This document shows positions 38,219 to 47,624 of a DNA stretch of 64,000 bases, piece by piece. Numbering within the stretch: position 1 is the stretch's first letter; every line of letters starts with the position of its first letter. This stretch comes from Anaerolineae bacterium UTCFX2 (lineage in GTDB: Bacteria; Chloroflexota; Anaerolineae; Anaerolineales; UBA4823). The position numbers were made by a program, and so were the translations under genes. Below the pieces are notes generated by a model. That model was not told where the DNA came from and did no database searches. It worked only from the letters and a program-made list of their open reading frames with translations. The stretch is from contig MWTA01000088.1 of NCBI GenBank assembly GCA_002050125.1, positions 1 to 64,000 of the forward strand, in the 5' to 3' direction.

Positions 38219-38599
38219 TCAACCGCGTTCGTCTTCGCCGATCAGAAATGTCGATAGCAGCCATGAAATCAAACTGATGACAATCGATCCATACAACGCT
38301 GGAAAGAAACCATCCACATAAAAACCAATCCCAAATAGCTGGCTGAACCAGCTTGCCAGCCAGAGCGTCGCTGCGTTGACGACCAGCATAAAAAGCCCAA
38401 GCGTGAGGGCAATACACCCGCAAGAGAGGATTATCAGGATCGGGCGGATGATTGCGTTTACCAACCCAAGAATCAGAGCGGCAGCCAGTGCGACGACGAA
38501 GCCGTTGCCCTCGATTGTGATCCCGGGAATGATCCAGGCGGTTGCCAGGACTGCAAGTGTTGTAATGATCCAGCGAAGTAAAATAAACCGGAAATTCAT
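38219..38599 (-). CDS. Phage-holin-4-superfamily (YvlD-like) membrane protein
   Basis: A 126-residue protein with four predicted membrane helices. It has the family pattern: an Arg-Trp N terminus (LLRWIITTLAVLATAWIIPGI), the LGLVNAIIRPILIIL helix and a final helix (YGSIVISLISWLLSTFLIG). The group (PF04020/YvlD-like) is annotated as phage holin by similarity only, and most copies are chromosomal with unknown, probably stress-related roles. No phage genes are nearby. It lies 54 bases after the DUF4332-like gene on the same strand. Confidence 0.85.
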   Translation of the reverse strand: MNFRFILLRWIITTLAVLATAWIIPGITIEGNGFVVALAAALILGLVNAIIRPILIILSCGCIALTLGLFMLVVNAATLWLASWFSQLFGIGFYVDGFFPALYGSIVISLISWLLSTFLIGEDERG

Positions 38600-38653
38600 T
38601 GCTTCCTCCTTAGAAGCCTTTGGCGCGGCTCTTCCTCGAAAATACTGGGTTTG

Positions 38654-40135
38654 TCAGACAACGACCTTAGGCAAATGGTTCGCCTGTGAGATCCAGTTCG
38701 TGAGACTTTCAAAGCTGGGCAGGCTTGCCTCAAAAGACTGGGACGCTGCCTCTTCCTGTAGCAAGTTGAAAAGCGTATCCGCATCACTGGAGGCCAGCTT
38801 GGCGAGCGTGTCAATATTGGCATTCTTCAGGGCAAGCGCGTCGCGCTTCGACAACCCCTTGATCCGCAGTAAATCCACAAAACAAACACCTTCTAGCAGT
38901 TTTGATTCTTCGATGCCCGTTTGTTCGGCTAATTTTGTCCGACCCTGCGCCGTGGAGCCATTTCGCAAGAGCAGTAGTGGCGCGGTGATGCCCGCCTCGC
39001 GCAGCCTTTCGATATCATCTGCCTCTAGCCCCGGGAGCGATTGCAGATCTGAGCTGAATTTTTGATAGGTTTCTTCCGGGGTTTCTTCGCCGATTGATCG
39101 AGCTTCAGCTTCGACCGCCTGACTGGCAGAGGCTGGTTCTATAACGGATGAGACCTCCAAAGAATCGAAAGCTGCTGGCGTTTCATCCACGGCGTGAGCA
39201 AGTGATTGCGACGGCTCACCAACCTCGGGTTTCGATTTTGAAGGAAACCGAAGTTGTTCGGCTGGCAACTGCGTTTCTGTTTCAAATATGGCAAGCTCGG
39301 AAGGCAATGCGGATTCTTCTTCGAACGGGAATTTCGACGCGGAAATTTCTTCAATTTCCTGGTCGCTCAACTCGCGCGCAACGAACTCTGGTTGAACCGG
39401 CGCGGATATTTCTGCCGCCGATTCAGTTGAAGCGCGCAACCAGTCGGGCAGTTCGATTTCCTCGATTTCAGGTTGACTTGCTGGCTCCTGTGAAATGAGG
39501 GTGGGCTGCGTCTTGGAGGCCGGTTCGACCTCCTCGGCGGGTTGAACTGGCGGTTCAGTTGCAGCGGGCTCGTCTGTAGTATCCTGAACCAGAATTTGTG
39601 GGGCAGTCCGGGCGCCGGTTCGCTTCTTACGCGAACGAGCGATCAACCGGATGACTAATAGGACTATCAGCAGGATGAACAGACCTATCAGACAAAGCGC
39701 CAGCCAGATGGGCTGGGCGGTTATCCAGCTTCTCAGCGCGGATGGCGCAGCTTGTGGCGGAACAGAGGGCTGCATCTGGGGAGGCGCGTCTCCTAAGGCG
39801 TCTTTTGCGTTGACCGCATTAGCGAAACTTTCAACAGCTTGTTTAGATAGGGGCGCAGGGGATGCGTAGATTGCAGCGATCGTAACTGGTCCATGACTGC
39901 CCAGTTGTTCATAGCGGGATGCAGCGAGAGAGGCGTCTTGGTTGAGATTGTAAGAGTCGATTGCTGCCCGGAGATAATCCTGCTGAGCTGCGGAATCCAA
40001 CGCCTGCGGGCTTGCACCAGTCCAGGTTACGGGCCAGAGCCCCCACCCCAAAACAACCAGACCGAGAATTAAACCGACAACAAAAGCCAGTACAACCAGC
40101 AGTGCAGTAACGCCACAAGAATTCTTTTGTTTCAT
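38654..40135 (-). CDS. Membrane protein with C-terminal DUF4332-like HhH domain
   Basis: A 493-residue protein with two predicted membrane helices (about 9-33 and 141-165) around a helical extracytoplasmic loop. A long acidic, Pro/Glu-rich, probably disordered region (about 175-350) leads to a C-terminal domain with repeated helix-hairpin-helix-like units ('LPGLEADDIERLREAGITA', 'LLRIKGLSKRDALALKNANI'). This resembles DUF4332, which occurs at the ends of membrane or coiled-coil proteins. HhH units often bind DNA, so a membrane-DNA tether is one possibility. Function is unknown. Confidence 0.7.
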   Translation of the reverse strand: MKQKNSCGVTALLVVLAFVVGLILGLVVLGWGLWPVTWTGASPQALDSAAQQDYLRAAIDSYNLNQDASLAASRYEQLGSHGPVTIAAIYASPAPLSKQAVESFANAVNAKDALGDAPPQMQPSVPPQAAPSALRSWITAQPIWLALCLIGLFILLIVLLVIRLIARSRKKRTGARTAPQILVQDTTDEPAATEPPVQPAEEVEPASKTQPTLISQEPASQPEIEEIELPDWLRASTESAAEISAPVQPEFVARELSDQEIEEISASKFPFEEESALPSELAIFETETQLPAEQLRFPSKSKPEVGEPSQSLAHAVDETPAAFDSLEVSSVIEPASASQAVEAEARSIGEETPEETYQKFSSDLQSLPGLEADDIERLREAGITAPLLLLRNGSTAQGRTKLAEQTGIEESKLLEGVCFVDLLRIKGLSKRDALALKNANIDTLAKLASSDADTLFNLLQEEAASQSFEASLPSFESLTNWISQANHLPKVVV

Positions 40136-40252
40136 TTCATCCCCAGTCTATTGACCTATTTTGAATTTCGCAGTTAAGCCTGCAAAATTCATTATATACG
40201 AATTCGATTATAAAGTCTTTCATATGGTTTCGCAATCCTCTTTTGACCAAAA

Positions 40253-40282
40253 AAAAACGGCGGCTGTTGCGCTGCCGTTTTT
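40253..40282 (-). terminator. Intrinsic terminator downstream of the PatZ-like gene
   Basis: A nine-base stem AAAAACGGC/GCCGTTTTT with a 12-base loop that can extend internally. On the minus strand it is followed by a run of T (complement of the A run at 40249-40257), 24 bases after the stop at 40307. Confidence 0.75.
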
Positions 40283-40306
40283 AGGTTGATCGCGTTGAAA
40301 AGATCT

Positions 40307-43072
40307 TTATAGGATCAGGTCGGCGCGCACCAGATCGTTTTCTGCTTCAGAAAGGGTAAATCCAAATTTTTTCACCATGTGCTGCATAACCTGATTGTCG
40401 TGTGTCATCAGGCATTCTAATCTATCAAATTTTTCTTGTTTGGCGACATCAATCAACTGGTTCATCAGTTCTATGCCAATCCCCTGGTTCTGACAACAGT
40501 CGCTGGTGAGCAGGCTAAAAGCAGCGGCATTCGACCCATGCAGGCGGGTCAGGCGCGCTACCGCGACGATCGATAGTCCATTGAGCCCCGCATGTGGATC
40601 CTCGACAACCAGAAGGATTTCATTATTATAGTCACTATGACAGATGCGCGAGAGCCGGTCATGCTTGGCTCGGTCGCTTAAACGGATGGGCTGCATATAG
40701 CGCAAATATACACTGCGATCGGACAGGGATTCGTGGAAACCGACCATGGCAGGTTCATCTTCAGCGCGAATCGGGCGAATGATGAATTCTTGCCCGCCTC
40801 TTCCAGTCCATTGCTTTACGTATTGGGTTGGGTACGGTCGGATAGCCAGTTGAGGCAACTTCTCCTCCCGCATCTTATCGTCATAGACCACGATCCGGGC
40901 ATCAAGGGCGAGGATGCGATCCGGCGAAGCGAGGAGAGGATTGATATCGAGCTCTTTGATCCAGATCTGTTCAGAGATCAGCGTGCTGAACCGCACCAGA
41001 ATTTGCTCTAATTCGGTGAGATCAACGGGTTTGCGGCCGCGCACACCTTTCAGCGCCTTATAAACTCGGGTTCGCTCCATCATTCTGCGGGCAAGAGTGC
41101 TGTTCAAGGGCGGCAGACCTAGCGCGCTGTCTTTGAAAACCTCAACAAGCTGCCCACCCAAACCAAACAAGAGGACTGGTCCAAACTGTGGATCGATGCT
41201 GCTGCCAACGATGAGTTCATAACCTTCCAGGTCGATCATCGGTTGAACGGTAACGCCGAGGAAATGTTGCTTCCCGCTTTCGTCTTGCCGTCCAACTTTC
41301 TCTTCAAGCGTAAATTGGATTCGCTGAAATGCCTTACGCACAGAATCAGCATCCCGAAGGTTAAGCTGCACCCCGCCGACGTCCGTTTTGTGGGTGATCG
41401 TCTCTGAATGCAACTTTAACACCACTGGGTACCCGATCTTCTCTGCAGCGCGCACCGCCTCTTCTTCGGTAGAGGCAATAATTGTCTCAACGGTAGGAAT
41501 GTGATAGATTGAAAGAAGCTGCTTTGATTCAAACTCGCTTAGGATCGTGCGCCCTTCCCGGCGCGCATTTTCGATAATTTGATCTGCCAACTTCGAGTCC
41601 GTTCTCTGGTTCGAGCCATTTGTCGCCAGGGTAGGGGTTTCGTAGAGCCGGTTGAGGATTGCGGAATAATTCGCCATATAGTCGAACATGCGGGCTGCGG
41701 TATCTGGGTACGGGAAGGATGGAATATTCGCTTGTGCGAGCACCAATTGACCTTGCTCCACCCCCGCGCCGCCCATCCAACTCGCCAGGACTGGTTTATC
41801 CAGGTTCTTGGTAGATTTAACGAGCTCTTCAGCAGTTTGGGTTGGGTCCGTCATATCTTGGGGGGTTAGGATGACCAACAACCCATCGGAGTTCTCGTCT
41901 TGCGCCGCGATTTCCAGCGCTCTAGCATAGCGTTCCGGGCTGGCGTCGCCCAGGATATCGACCGGGTTATTATGGCTCCAGGCTGGGGGTAGAAGTTGAT
42001 CGAATTCCTGCATCGTCTCTTGCGATAACGGAGTAAGCTGCCCACCTTCAGTGATCAAGGCGTCTGTTGCAAGTACCCCTGGGCCTCCAGCATTCGTCAG
42101 GATGGTCAGGCGGTTGCCCTGTGGGCGCGGCTGTTTGGAGAACAAATCCGCCATGTAAAAGAGCTCCGCAATCCCATTAACTCGTAAAACGCCGGCACGG
42201 CGAAAAGCCATTTCCAATACTTCATCGCTTCCGGTCAGTGAGCCAGTGTGCGAAGCTGCAGCTCTGGCGGCGCCCTCGGTCCTCCCAGGCTTGATTACAA
42301 TAATCGGTTTAGTGTTTGCAACCTGACGCGCCGCGGAGAGAAATGCGCGTGCGTTTCCGATAGTTTCCATGTAGATGACAATGCTCTCCGTGTTTGGATC
42401 GTCGCCGAGGAAATAGATCAGATCGCCCCAGCCCACATCCAGCATAGAGCCGATGGATACGAAATGGCTGAATCCCACATTGGCTGACAAACTCCAGTCC
42501 AGCACCGCCGTACATAGGGCGCCGCTCTGACTGATAAAACCCACTTTTCCCGGTTTTGCCATTGCCGCGGCGAAGGTAGCATTCAAACCGCTGGTTGGGC
42601 TCATCACGCCCAGACAGTTGGGTCCAATGATTCGCATGCCGCCGCGTCGGGCGTGCTCCATCACCTGACGTTCCAACTCGGCTCCCGCCGGACCGGTTTC
42701 TTTAAAACCGGCTGAAATGACGATTGCTCCCTTGACGTTGGCATCAACGCACTCTGAGATTATCCCCGGAATGGTGGAGGCTGGGGTTACGATGACCGCC
42801 AATTCTACCTGTTCGGGCACTGCCGCAAGATTAGGGTATGCCTTGACGCCCAATACGCTGGCGCGTTTCGGGTTGATGGGGAACACTGCCCCGCCGAAAG
42901 GATTGCTGACCAGGTTCCACATGAGGGTGCGGCCCACGCTTCCCACTGTCTCCGTGGCTCCGATGAGCGCCACATTCTTAGGGGCAAAAATCATGGACAG
43001 TGGATTTTGAGCATACGACAACACGTCATGCACAGGGTCGAAAATTGGAAGTCCCGTCTGATAAGTCATCAT
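40307..43072 (-). CDS. ADP-forming acyl-CoA synthetase fused to GNAT (PatZ/YfiQ-like)
   Basis: A 921-residue protein with an NDP-forming acyl-CoA synthetase (CoA-binding, ligase and ATP-grasp parts) and a C-terminal GNAT domain from about residue 770. Seen: [42 protein letters not shown] (His275), [19 protein letters not shown] and, in the GNAT part, [16 protein letters not shown]. Relatives such as E. coli PatZ acetylate metabolic enzymes and have lost the phospho-acceptor His; here it is retained, so an active synthetase is possible. An adjacent ATG at 43069 is an equally good start. Confidence 0.88.
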   Translation of the reverse strand: MMTYQTGLPIFDPVHDVLSYAQNPLSMIFAPKNVALIGATETVGSVGRTLMWNLVSNPFGGAVFPINPKRASVLGVKAYPNLAAVPEQVELAVIVTPASTIPGIISECVDANVKGAIVISAGFKETGPAGAELERQVMEHARRGGMRIIGPNCLGVMSPTSGLNATFAAAMAKPGKVGFISQSGALCTAVLDWSLSANVGFSHFVSIGSMLDVGWGDLIYFLGDDPNTESIVIYMETIGNARAFLSAARQVANTKPIIVIKPGRTEGAARAAASHTGSLTGSDEVLEMAFRRAGVLRVNGIAELFYMADLFSKQPRPQGNRLTILTNAGGPGVLATDALITEGGQLTPLSQETMQEFDQLLPPAWSHNNPVDILGDASPERYARALEIAAQDENSDGLLVILTPQDMTDPTQTAEELVKSTKNLDKPVLASWMGGAGVEQGQLVLAQANIPSFPYPDTAARMFDYMANYSAILNRLYETPTLATNGSNQRTDSKLADQIIENARREGRTILSEFESKQLLSIYHIPTVETIIASTEEEAVRAAEKIGYPVVLKLHSETITHKTDVGGVQLNLRDADSVRKAFQRIQFTLEEKVGRQDESGKQHFLGVTVQPMIDLEGYELIVGSSIDPQFGPVLLFGLGGQLVEVFKDSALGLPPLNSTLARRMMERTRVYKALKGVRGRKPVDLTELEQILVRFSTLISEQIWIKELDINPLLASPDRILALDARIVVYDDKMREEKLPQLAIRPYPTQYVKQWTGRGGQEFIIRPIRAEDEPAMVGFHESLSDRSVYLRYMQPIRLSDRAKHDRLSRICHSDYNNEILLVVEDPHAGLNGLSIVAVARLTRLHGSNAAAFSLLTSDCCQNQGIGIELMNQLIDVAKQEKFDRLECLMTHDNQVMQHMVKKFGFTLSEAENDLVRADLIL

Positions 43073-43216
43073 GTTTCCTTATGAAAATATGATTTATCTT
43101 AAGCTTATAGTGTTTCTATCCGAATTTCAATTCTAATCGAAAGCACGAAGGCTGAAACGATAACAAATGTTACCATTTGCTGTGAATTAATTCACATGTT
43201 ATCTGTGAAAAAAGAA

Positions 43217-43250
43217 CGATCCGCCGTAATCGCAAGATTACAGCGGATCG
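43217..43250. terminator. Bidirectional intrinsic terminator
   Basis: A long stem CGATCCGC-x-GTAATC/GATTAC-x-GCGGATCG with a GCAA tetraloop and one internal mismatch. It is followed by CTTTT on the plus strand and by TTCTTTTTT on the minus strand. It lies 67 bases after the stop of the ferritin-like/VIT1 gene, which it probably terminates. Confidence 0.8.
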
Positions 43251-43317
43251 CTTTTGGTCGTCGGATTGCGTTTATCTCACAATCTCTGAGGCTGCCTACA
43301 GCGGCAAACAGGCTTTG

Positions 43318-44190
43318 CTATAGATCTACCCCGATAATTAATTTGAACAGGTATCCAATAATAAAACTCAACCCTGCGACGCCCAGGCTGATCCCCGCCA
43401 TTTCAAGAAAGCGCTTTCTGAAGGGTTCATTTTTTACTACGGAGATGTAGTAGTTAAAAAAGGCGATAATGATGATCGCGAAAATTAGCGTAGCCACAAG
43501 CGCCAGATAGTAATTTGAGATCAACAGATAAGGCAGGATCAACACAATCACGGTCAGGATGTAGGCGATGCCCGTATAGAAAGCTGCTTTTACAGGATCT
43601 TTGTGGCTTTCTTCTGAGCGGGTCGACAGGTATTCCGAAGCCGCCATTGAAAGAGCTGCCGCAACTCCGGTTATCGCGCCGCTTAATGCAATCAGCCGGG
43701 TGTTCTGGAGCGCCAGCGTAAAACCTGCCAGAGCGCCCGTGAGTTCGACCAGGGCGTCATTTAACCCCAACACGACCGAACTGACATATTCAAGCGGTTC
43801 TTCTTTGATCATCTGGATTAAGGCAAATTCATGAGTATGTTCGTCTTCGATCATTCGCTCGATATCAGCGATTTGCGATTTCAAGCGCCCATACCTGTCT
43901 TGGGCGCTTTCCTCTCCGCGCTCCATCAATTGAATGCTAAAAGTCAATCCCAAAACCCGGCTCATCCAAACATGTTTTAGAATTGTCCACCGGTCAGGTT
44001 TTACATCTTGCTGAGTGTGTTTTTTCCATTCATTATAGTGGCGAAGCTCATCCTCAGCGATCTTCAGGAGCACTTGACGGTTTGCTTCTGATCTTGTCTC
44101 CTCCGCCAATTGTGCATAAACATGATGTTCGGAGATTTCATTTTTTTGAAATTTCAGCATCTCAGAATGCAAATCTTCTGTAATCTTCAT
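43318..44190 (-). CDS. Ferritin-like/VIT1 (CCC1) fusion membrane protein
   Basis: A 290-residue protein with an N-terminal rubrerythrin/ferritin-like helical domain (about 1-140) carrying Glu/His ligands (EISEHHVYAQLAEE, EDELRHYNEW, EDEHTHEFAL). A C-terminal VIT1/CCC1 transporter domain follows with about four to five helices (VVLGLNDALVELTGALAGF, AASEYLSTRSEE). The architecture is that of MbfA-like iron or manganese exporters, in which the di-iron domain senses or loads metal. A long hairpin terminator follows. No Fur-box-like sequence was recognised upstream. Confidence 0.87.
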   Translation of the reverse strand: MKITEDLHSEMLKFQKNEISEHHVYAQLAEETRSEANRQVLLKIAEDELRHYNEWKKHTQQDVKPDRWTILKHVWMSRVLGLTFSIQLMERGEESAQDRYGRLKSQIADIERMIEDEHTHEFALIQMIKEEPLEYVSSVVLGLNDALVELTGALAGFTLALQNTRLIALSGAITGVAAALSMAASEYLSTRSEESHKDPVKAAFYTGIAYILTVIVLILPYLLISNYYLALVATLIFAIIIIAFFNYYISVVKNEPFRKRFLEMAGISLGVAGLSFIIGYLFKLIIGVDL

Positions 44191-44291
44191 TTCTAAATCT
44201 CACATTCGCGGGAATCAATCCTGGCAACCAAAGCGCCAGGCGATGCTTCGGACAGCTTCTTAACTAAATAGCTGATTCGGGCGTCTCAGGT

Positions 44292-45278
44292 TTATGCCTG
44301 GGGCAGGCGCGGGTCGGGAATCGCGAGTTTTTCGGGTCGGGCGGTTCCACACACCCGACATTCCTTGTCATCGGCGCCAAATGAGACCCCGCATTTCGGG
44401 CAGTTATAATAATCGTCCCAAGCCTGTTCGAGCTTGAGGCGGTTAGCATTTTCGATGGCTTTACGCTCATCATAGATTCTCTGGAGCGGATCAGCGGCAA
44501 GTTTTATGGTCTCCCAGGCTTTGTCCTCAAGATCGAGATCCTTGACAATCCTGGCGATATCGACGCCATTGCTCACGATGCTGGCAGCCAGGGCAATTAA
44601 GTTTTCAAGTCCACCTTTACGGGCGCTGAGAATAAGCCCGTCGCGAATCAGATCGAACAGTTTTTGGCTGCCGTTCTTGATGGCATCGATGATCGATTCG
44701 CTTGAAACCTTACTGATATATACTTCGGTAGAATCGCCGATAGGGGTAAGCGAGATGGCAAGACCCGGGATCAGACCCTGTTGGGTTCTGACGTAAATTG
44801 CCCCATGCAATACGCCCGCCTCGGTGGGCGGCTGAAATTTCAGATCAGTTTTCTCCCCCTGGGCAAAAGCCCTGTAAAGCGGTTCAAGCAGATCATGTGG
44901 CGAAACGCCGCGCCAAGAGGCTTTTCCTGCAGGCGCGATCTGGCTTGCCAAAACGCCGATGCCCACCGCGCCAGCCACACCTGCGGCGCTTACTGCGAGA
45001 TCGCTGCCCGAAATTGCGGCTTGCGAGCTTGTCCGAGATGCGTTTGTGGTCAGTTTTTCTTTCAGGTGTTTGTCAAATTCCTGTACGCGTGACTGGGACT
45101 GAATTGTTTCCCACTTTCTTTCCAGCGCTTTACCGAGCGTTTCGGGCGAAAAGTGCGCGGAAAAGAATTCGCGGTCCTTCTCATCGAGATTGACGAAGAT
45201 CTCTTTCTGGTTCTCGGTGAGACGTTCAATTTGTTCGGGGCTGAGTGGAGCAAGGTCGGGAAGGGGTTCTGTAGTCAT
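44292..45278 (-). CDS. Zinc-ribbon protein of unknown function
   Basis: A protein of about 328 residues. The N-terminal half is helical and charged ('SPEQIERLTENQKEIFVNLDEKDREFF'), followed by a Gly/Ala-rich hydrophobic stretch ('SAAGVAGAVGIGVLAS', about 90-115). Near the C terminus a zinc ribbon (NCPKCGVSFGADDKECRVCG) is preceded by a helix. The rest matches no family I know. Either the ATG at 45278 or an upstream ATG at 45305 could be the start; neither has a strong Shine-Dalgarno. It lies between the ferritin-like gene and tRNA-Val. Confidence 0.68.
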   Translation of the reverse strand: MTTEPLPDLAPLSPEQIERLTENQKEIFVNLDEKDREFFSAHFSPETLGKALERKWETIQSQSRVQEFDKHLKEKLTTNASRTSSQAAISGSDLAVSAAGVAGAVGIGVLASQIAPAGKASWRGVSPHDLLEPLYRAFAQGEKTDLKFQPPTEAGVLHGAIYVRTQQGLIPGLAISLTPIGDSTEVYISKVSSESIIDAIKNGSQKLFDLIRDGLILSARKGGLENLIALAASIVSNGVDIARIVKDLDLEDKAWETIKLAADPLQRIYDERKAIENANRLKLEQAWDDYYNCPKCGVSFGADDKECRVCGTARPEKLAIPDPRLPQA

Positions 45279-45368
45279 TGAAATTTTACTCAGCAACATC
45301 ATCAAAATGCTTAGCCGGTGAAGAAATTATACCCTGCTTCCACTTGAATTGAGGCTCATAAAACAAAC

Positions 45369-45392
45369 ACCCCCGGCTCTAGTGCCAGGGGT
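45369..45392 (-). terminator. Terminator downstream of tRNA-Val
   Basis: On the minus strand a nine-base stem ACCCCTGGC/GCCGGGGGT (one G-U pair) with a six-base loop is followed by GTTTGTTTT. It begins six bases after the tRNA 3' end. Confidence 0.7.
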
Positions 45393-45397
45393 AGTTG

Positions 45398-45472
<75 letters not shown>

Positions 45473-45487
45473 TTTCGAGTACGCGGC

Positions 45488-45516
45488 ATTATACTCGATA
45501 AATATTGGCTTCGCAA
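45488..45516 (-). promoter_or_regulatory. Promoter of tRNA-Val
   Basis: On the minus strand TTGCGA, a 17-base spacer and a perfect TATAAT place the start of transcription about 9 bases before the mature tRNA. Confidence 0.7.
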
Positions 45517-45533
45517 GGAACGCGTGAAAATTG

Positions 45534-47150
45534 TTATTCCAGGGTAATTTCCATCCCGTGATCTTCTGAGGTTGTATGGTGGTTGCCTTCACTTGCCAGA
45601 GCGAGCAATTCTCGCAAATGAGCTGATTCAACCTCGTCCAGATCGGGCGAGAAATTACCGCCGATATCAAGCACGGTGTTGATTAGACCTACGGGCAGCC
45701 GCAGGTCAACTTTTATCAGCCCTGAGGCCGAATCGTTCACCTGGATGCGCATCTTGCGGGGAGCTGGCAACGCCTCCTCCGGCGCTAAGCGTGCCCAAGT
45801 CCCCTGACTGACATTTTCAAGCAGCGTGTTGGCGGTATCCGCGGTGATCTGACCTTCTTCTAGCTGCTCAAGAATCTTGATGCGCTCTTCTACATAATCG
45901 TAGCGCGCCGAACGAACGCGCAATTCGAGCAAGTAATATCCGCCCGCAGCAGCCAGCCCCAGAATACCAGAGACATACCAAAGCATTTCAGGTTTGAGGT
46001 TATCGAAGATTAACCCCGCCAGCAGTGGACCAACCATAAATGGGATCATCCAGCTAAATTCAAAAACTGCCATATAGCGGCCGCGCATGTTCTCGGGCGC
46101 GAGCCGCGCGGCAATCGCCTGACTGACCGGACTGACGAGCATCTCGCCGATAGTAATAATCACCATTGCTGCCAGGAACAGAGAAAAGGTCGAAAAAAAA
46201 CCATACATGGCAAACCCTACCGCGTAGAGCAGCGTTCCCGCGGTTATTACCAGTAGAGGTCGATATTTCTCTATCCGGCGGGTGATCGGAAACTGAAAAA
46301 GCACCACCATTGCCGCATTCAAACTCAGGATATAGCTAAACCCACGCTCATTTACTCCATGTACATCGCGCAGATAAACTGCCAAAGTCGTGTTCATTTG
46401 GATGTAGACCAGCGCCATCAGAACCGAAGCAATTAAAAACCAGGCGAAGGCATGGTCTTGGATTACATTAAGATAAGCGCGGAATGTTTGCCCAATCGAT
46501 TCGGGGGGCTCGCCTTCTTCGAGCTTTGGATACCAGGTTTCTTGCAGGACCATGAATACAATTACTGCGGTAATTAAACTGGTAATTGCATCGGCAACAA
46601 ACAGCAGCAAGTAGGACTGGGTAGCTAGTAACCCGCCAATTAGCGGACCGATTACAACAGCCAGGTTGAAGATAACCCGCAGAATGCCAAATCCCGAAGT
46701 GCGTTTATCCTCAGGGAGCAGGTCGGCTACAAGCGCTTGCTGGGCTGGTCCAGCCGCATCTGCGAGCAGCCCAACCAGCAGGGTTGCCAGAAGAAAAAGC
46801 GGCAGTTCTGAGATAACGCCCATCAGCACGCTGGTCAGGGCGCTGAACACCAAACCGAAGAGGAGCATGCGCTTGCGTCCCAGCCGATCGGTTAGCGCGC
46901 CGCCGACGACGGTCCCGATCACGCCAGACAGGGAAAACAGTCCGAAGATGAGGCCTACGGTTGTCATACTGATCCCGAATTTGCGCGTCAGGTAGAGTGT
47001 GAAAAACGGGAAAAGCATGGCTCCGCCGAGGCGGTCAATGAACGATGCCCCTACCACCAGCCAAAATTGCCCCGGATATTCTTGATAGACCGTCTGAAGC
47101 TTTTCGATCAGACCACGCTCGGTTTTTTGTGGGATTTTATTTTCAGTCAT
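45534..47150 (-). CDS. MFS transporter with fused C-terminal SHOCT-like domain
   Basis: A 538-residue major facilitator superfamily permease with about 12 membrane helices in residues 25-410. The loop GGALTDRLGRKRMLLFG is the classic MFS A motif, and the protein resembles drug/H+ antiporters. Unusually, residues 422-538 form a cytosolic tail: ERIKILEQLEEGQITADTA, a short linker, MRIQVNDSASGLIKVDLRLP, then an acidic end. This matches the standalone SHOCT-like proteins often linked to envelope stress regulators in Gram-positive bacteria and Chloroflexota. The substrate is unknown. It is monocistronic, with no clear Shine-Dalgarno. Confidence 0.85.
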   Translation of the reverse strand: MTENKIPQKTERGLIEKLQTVYQEYPGQFWLVVGASFIDRLGGAMLFPFFTLYLTRKFGISMTTVGLIFGLFSLSGVIGTVVGGALTDRLGRKRMLLFGLVFSALTSVLMGVISELPLFLLATLLVGLLADAAGPAQQALVADLLPEDKRTSGFGILRVIFNLAVVIGPLIGGLLATQSYLLLFVADAITSLITAVIVFMVLQETWYPKLEEGEPPESIGQTFRAYLNVIQDHAFAWFLIASVLMALVYIQMNTTLAVYLRDVHGVNERGFSYILSLNAAMVVLFQFPITRRIEKYRPLLVITAGTLLYAVGFAMYGFFSTFSLFLAAMVIITIGEMLVSPVSQAIAARLAPENMRGRYMAVFEFSWMIPFMVGPLLAGLIFDNLKPEMLWYVSGILGLAAAGGYYLLELRVRSARYDYVEERIKILEQLEEGQITADTANTLLENVSQGTWARLAPEEALPAPRKMRIQVNDSASGLIKVDLRLPVGLINTVLDIGGNFSPDLDEVESAHLRELLALASEGNHHTTSEDHGMEITLE

Positions 47151-47389
47151 CGAATTTCGGCTTTTTTTGACGAAGAATACATTTTACCCCCTTTCTTGAT
47201 TTTATTTCGGGTTGACTTCAATTAAGCCGCTGAGCCATGAAACGCCCGGGTTAAATATCCCCCTTGAATTGAGAACCTCAAATTGACGAACGCTCTTCGC
47301 GAACAATCTAGATTCGCTGGGTGACTTCATCTTCACATCAGGCGATCGTTTCGCTGGGATTACTCGGAACAACAGGCGTGGATGTTTGC

Positions 47390-47418
47390 TTGACAAGCCA
47401 GTTGGAACCTGCTATAGT
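47390..47418 (+). promoter_or_regulatory. Strong sigma-70-type promoter of the sugar/BMC-linked operon
   Basis: A perfect TTGACA, a 17-base spacer and TATAGT preceded by TGC (extended -10). It is the best promoter match in the window and stands about 200 bases before the kinase start. Confidence 0.75.
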
Positions 47419-47455
47419 TAGGGCAGAATCTTTGACTTATTTAGTGTATATCATA

Positions 47456-47467
47456 TTGTCCGTACAA
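47456..47467 (+). promoter_or_regulatory. Candidate operator (imperfect palindrome)
   Basis: TTGTCCGTACAA is a 12-base near-palindrome (10 of 12 symmetric) about 30 bases downstream of the predicted transcription start. A GntR/UTRA repressor encoded in the operon could bind here and block elongation. Only one copy was noticed, so the assignment is tentative. Confidence 0.4.
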
Positions 47468-47624
47468 AAGGACTTACGAACATTCGAAAAGCCGTTTCTT
47501 ACCAGTATCTCCTGATTTTTCAAAACTGAATATGTTTATTGGCAGAAATTGATCGTGGGGGTTGTCTTCAACTCATGGGCTGTTTCGCAAATCGTCTGGA
47601 TAAACTCACTAAAACGAGGCCATG

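Larger units (their letters stand above)
47151..47624. other. Regulatory intergenic region before the sugar operon
   Basis: A 470-base gap between the divergent MFS gene and the kinase operon. It holds the strong promoter at 47390-47418, an imperfect palindrome at 47456-47467 and an untranslated leader of about 200 bases. No known riboswitch was recognised and there is no gene. The first 230 bases show nothing distinctive. Confidence 0.6.

Noticed and set aside
38219-38599. Holin-like protein as evidence of a prophage
   Set aside because: The PF04020/YvlD-like group is mostly chromosomal, and no other phage gene is nearby.
47425-47621. A riboswitch in the 200-base leader of the sugar operon
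   Set aside because: Only weak hairpins are visible and no conserved riboswitch core (B12, TPP, glycine, FMN) could be matched.
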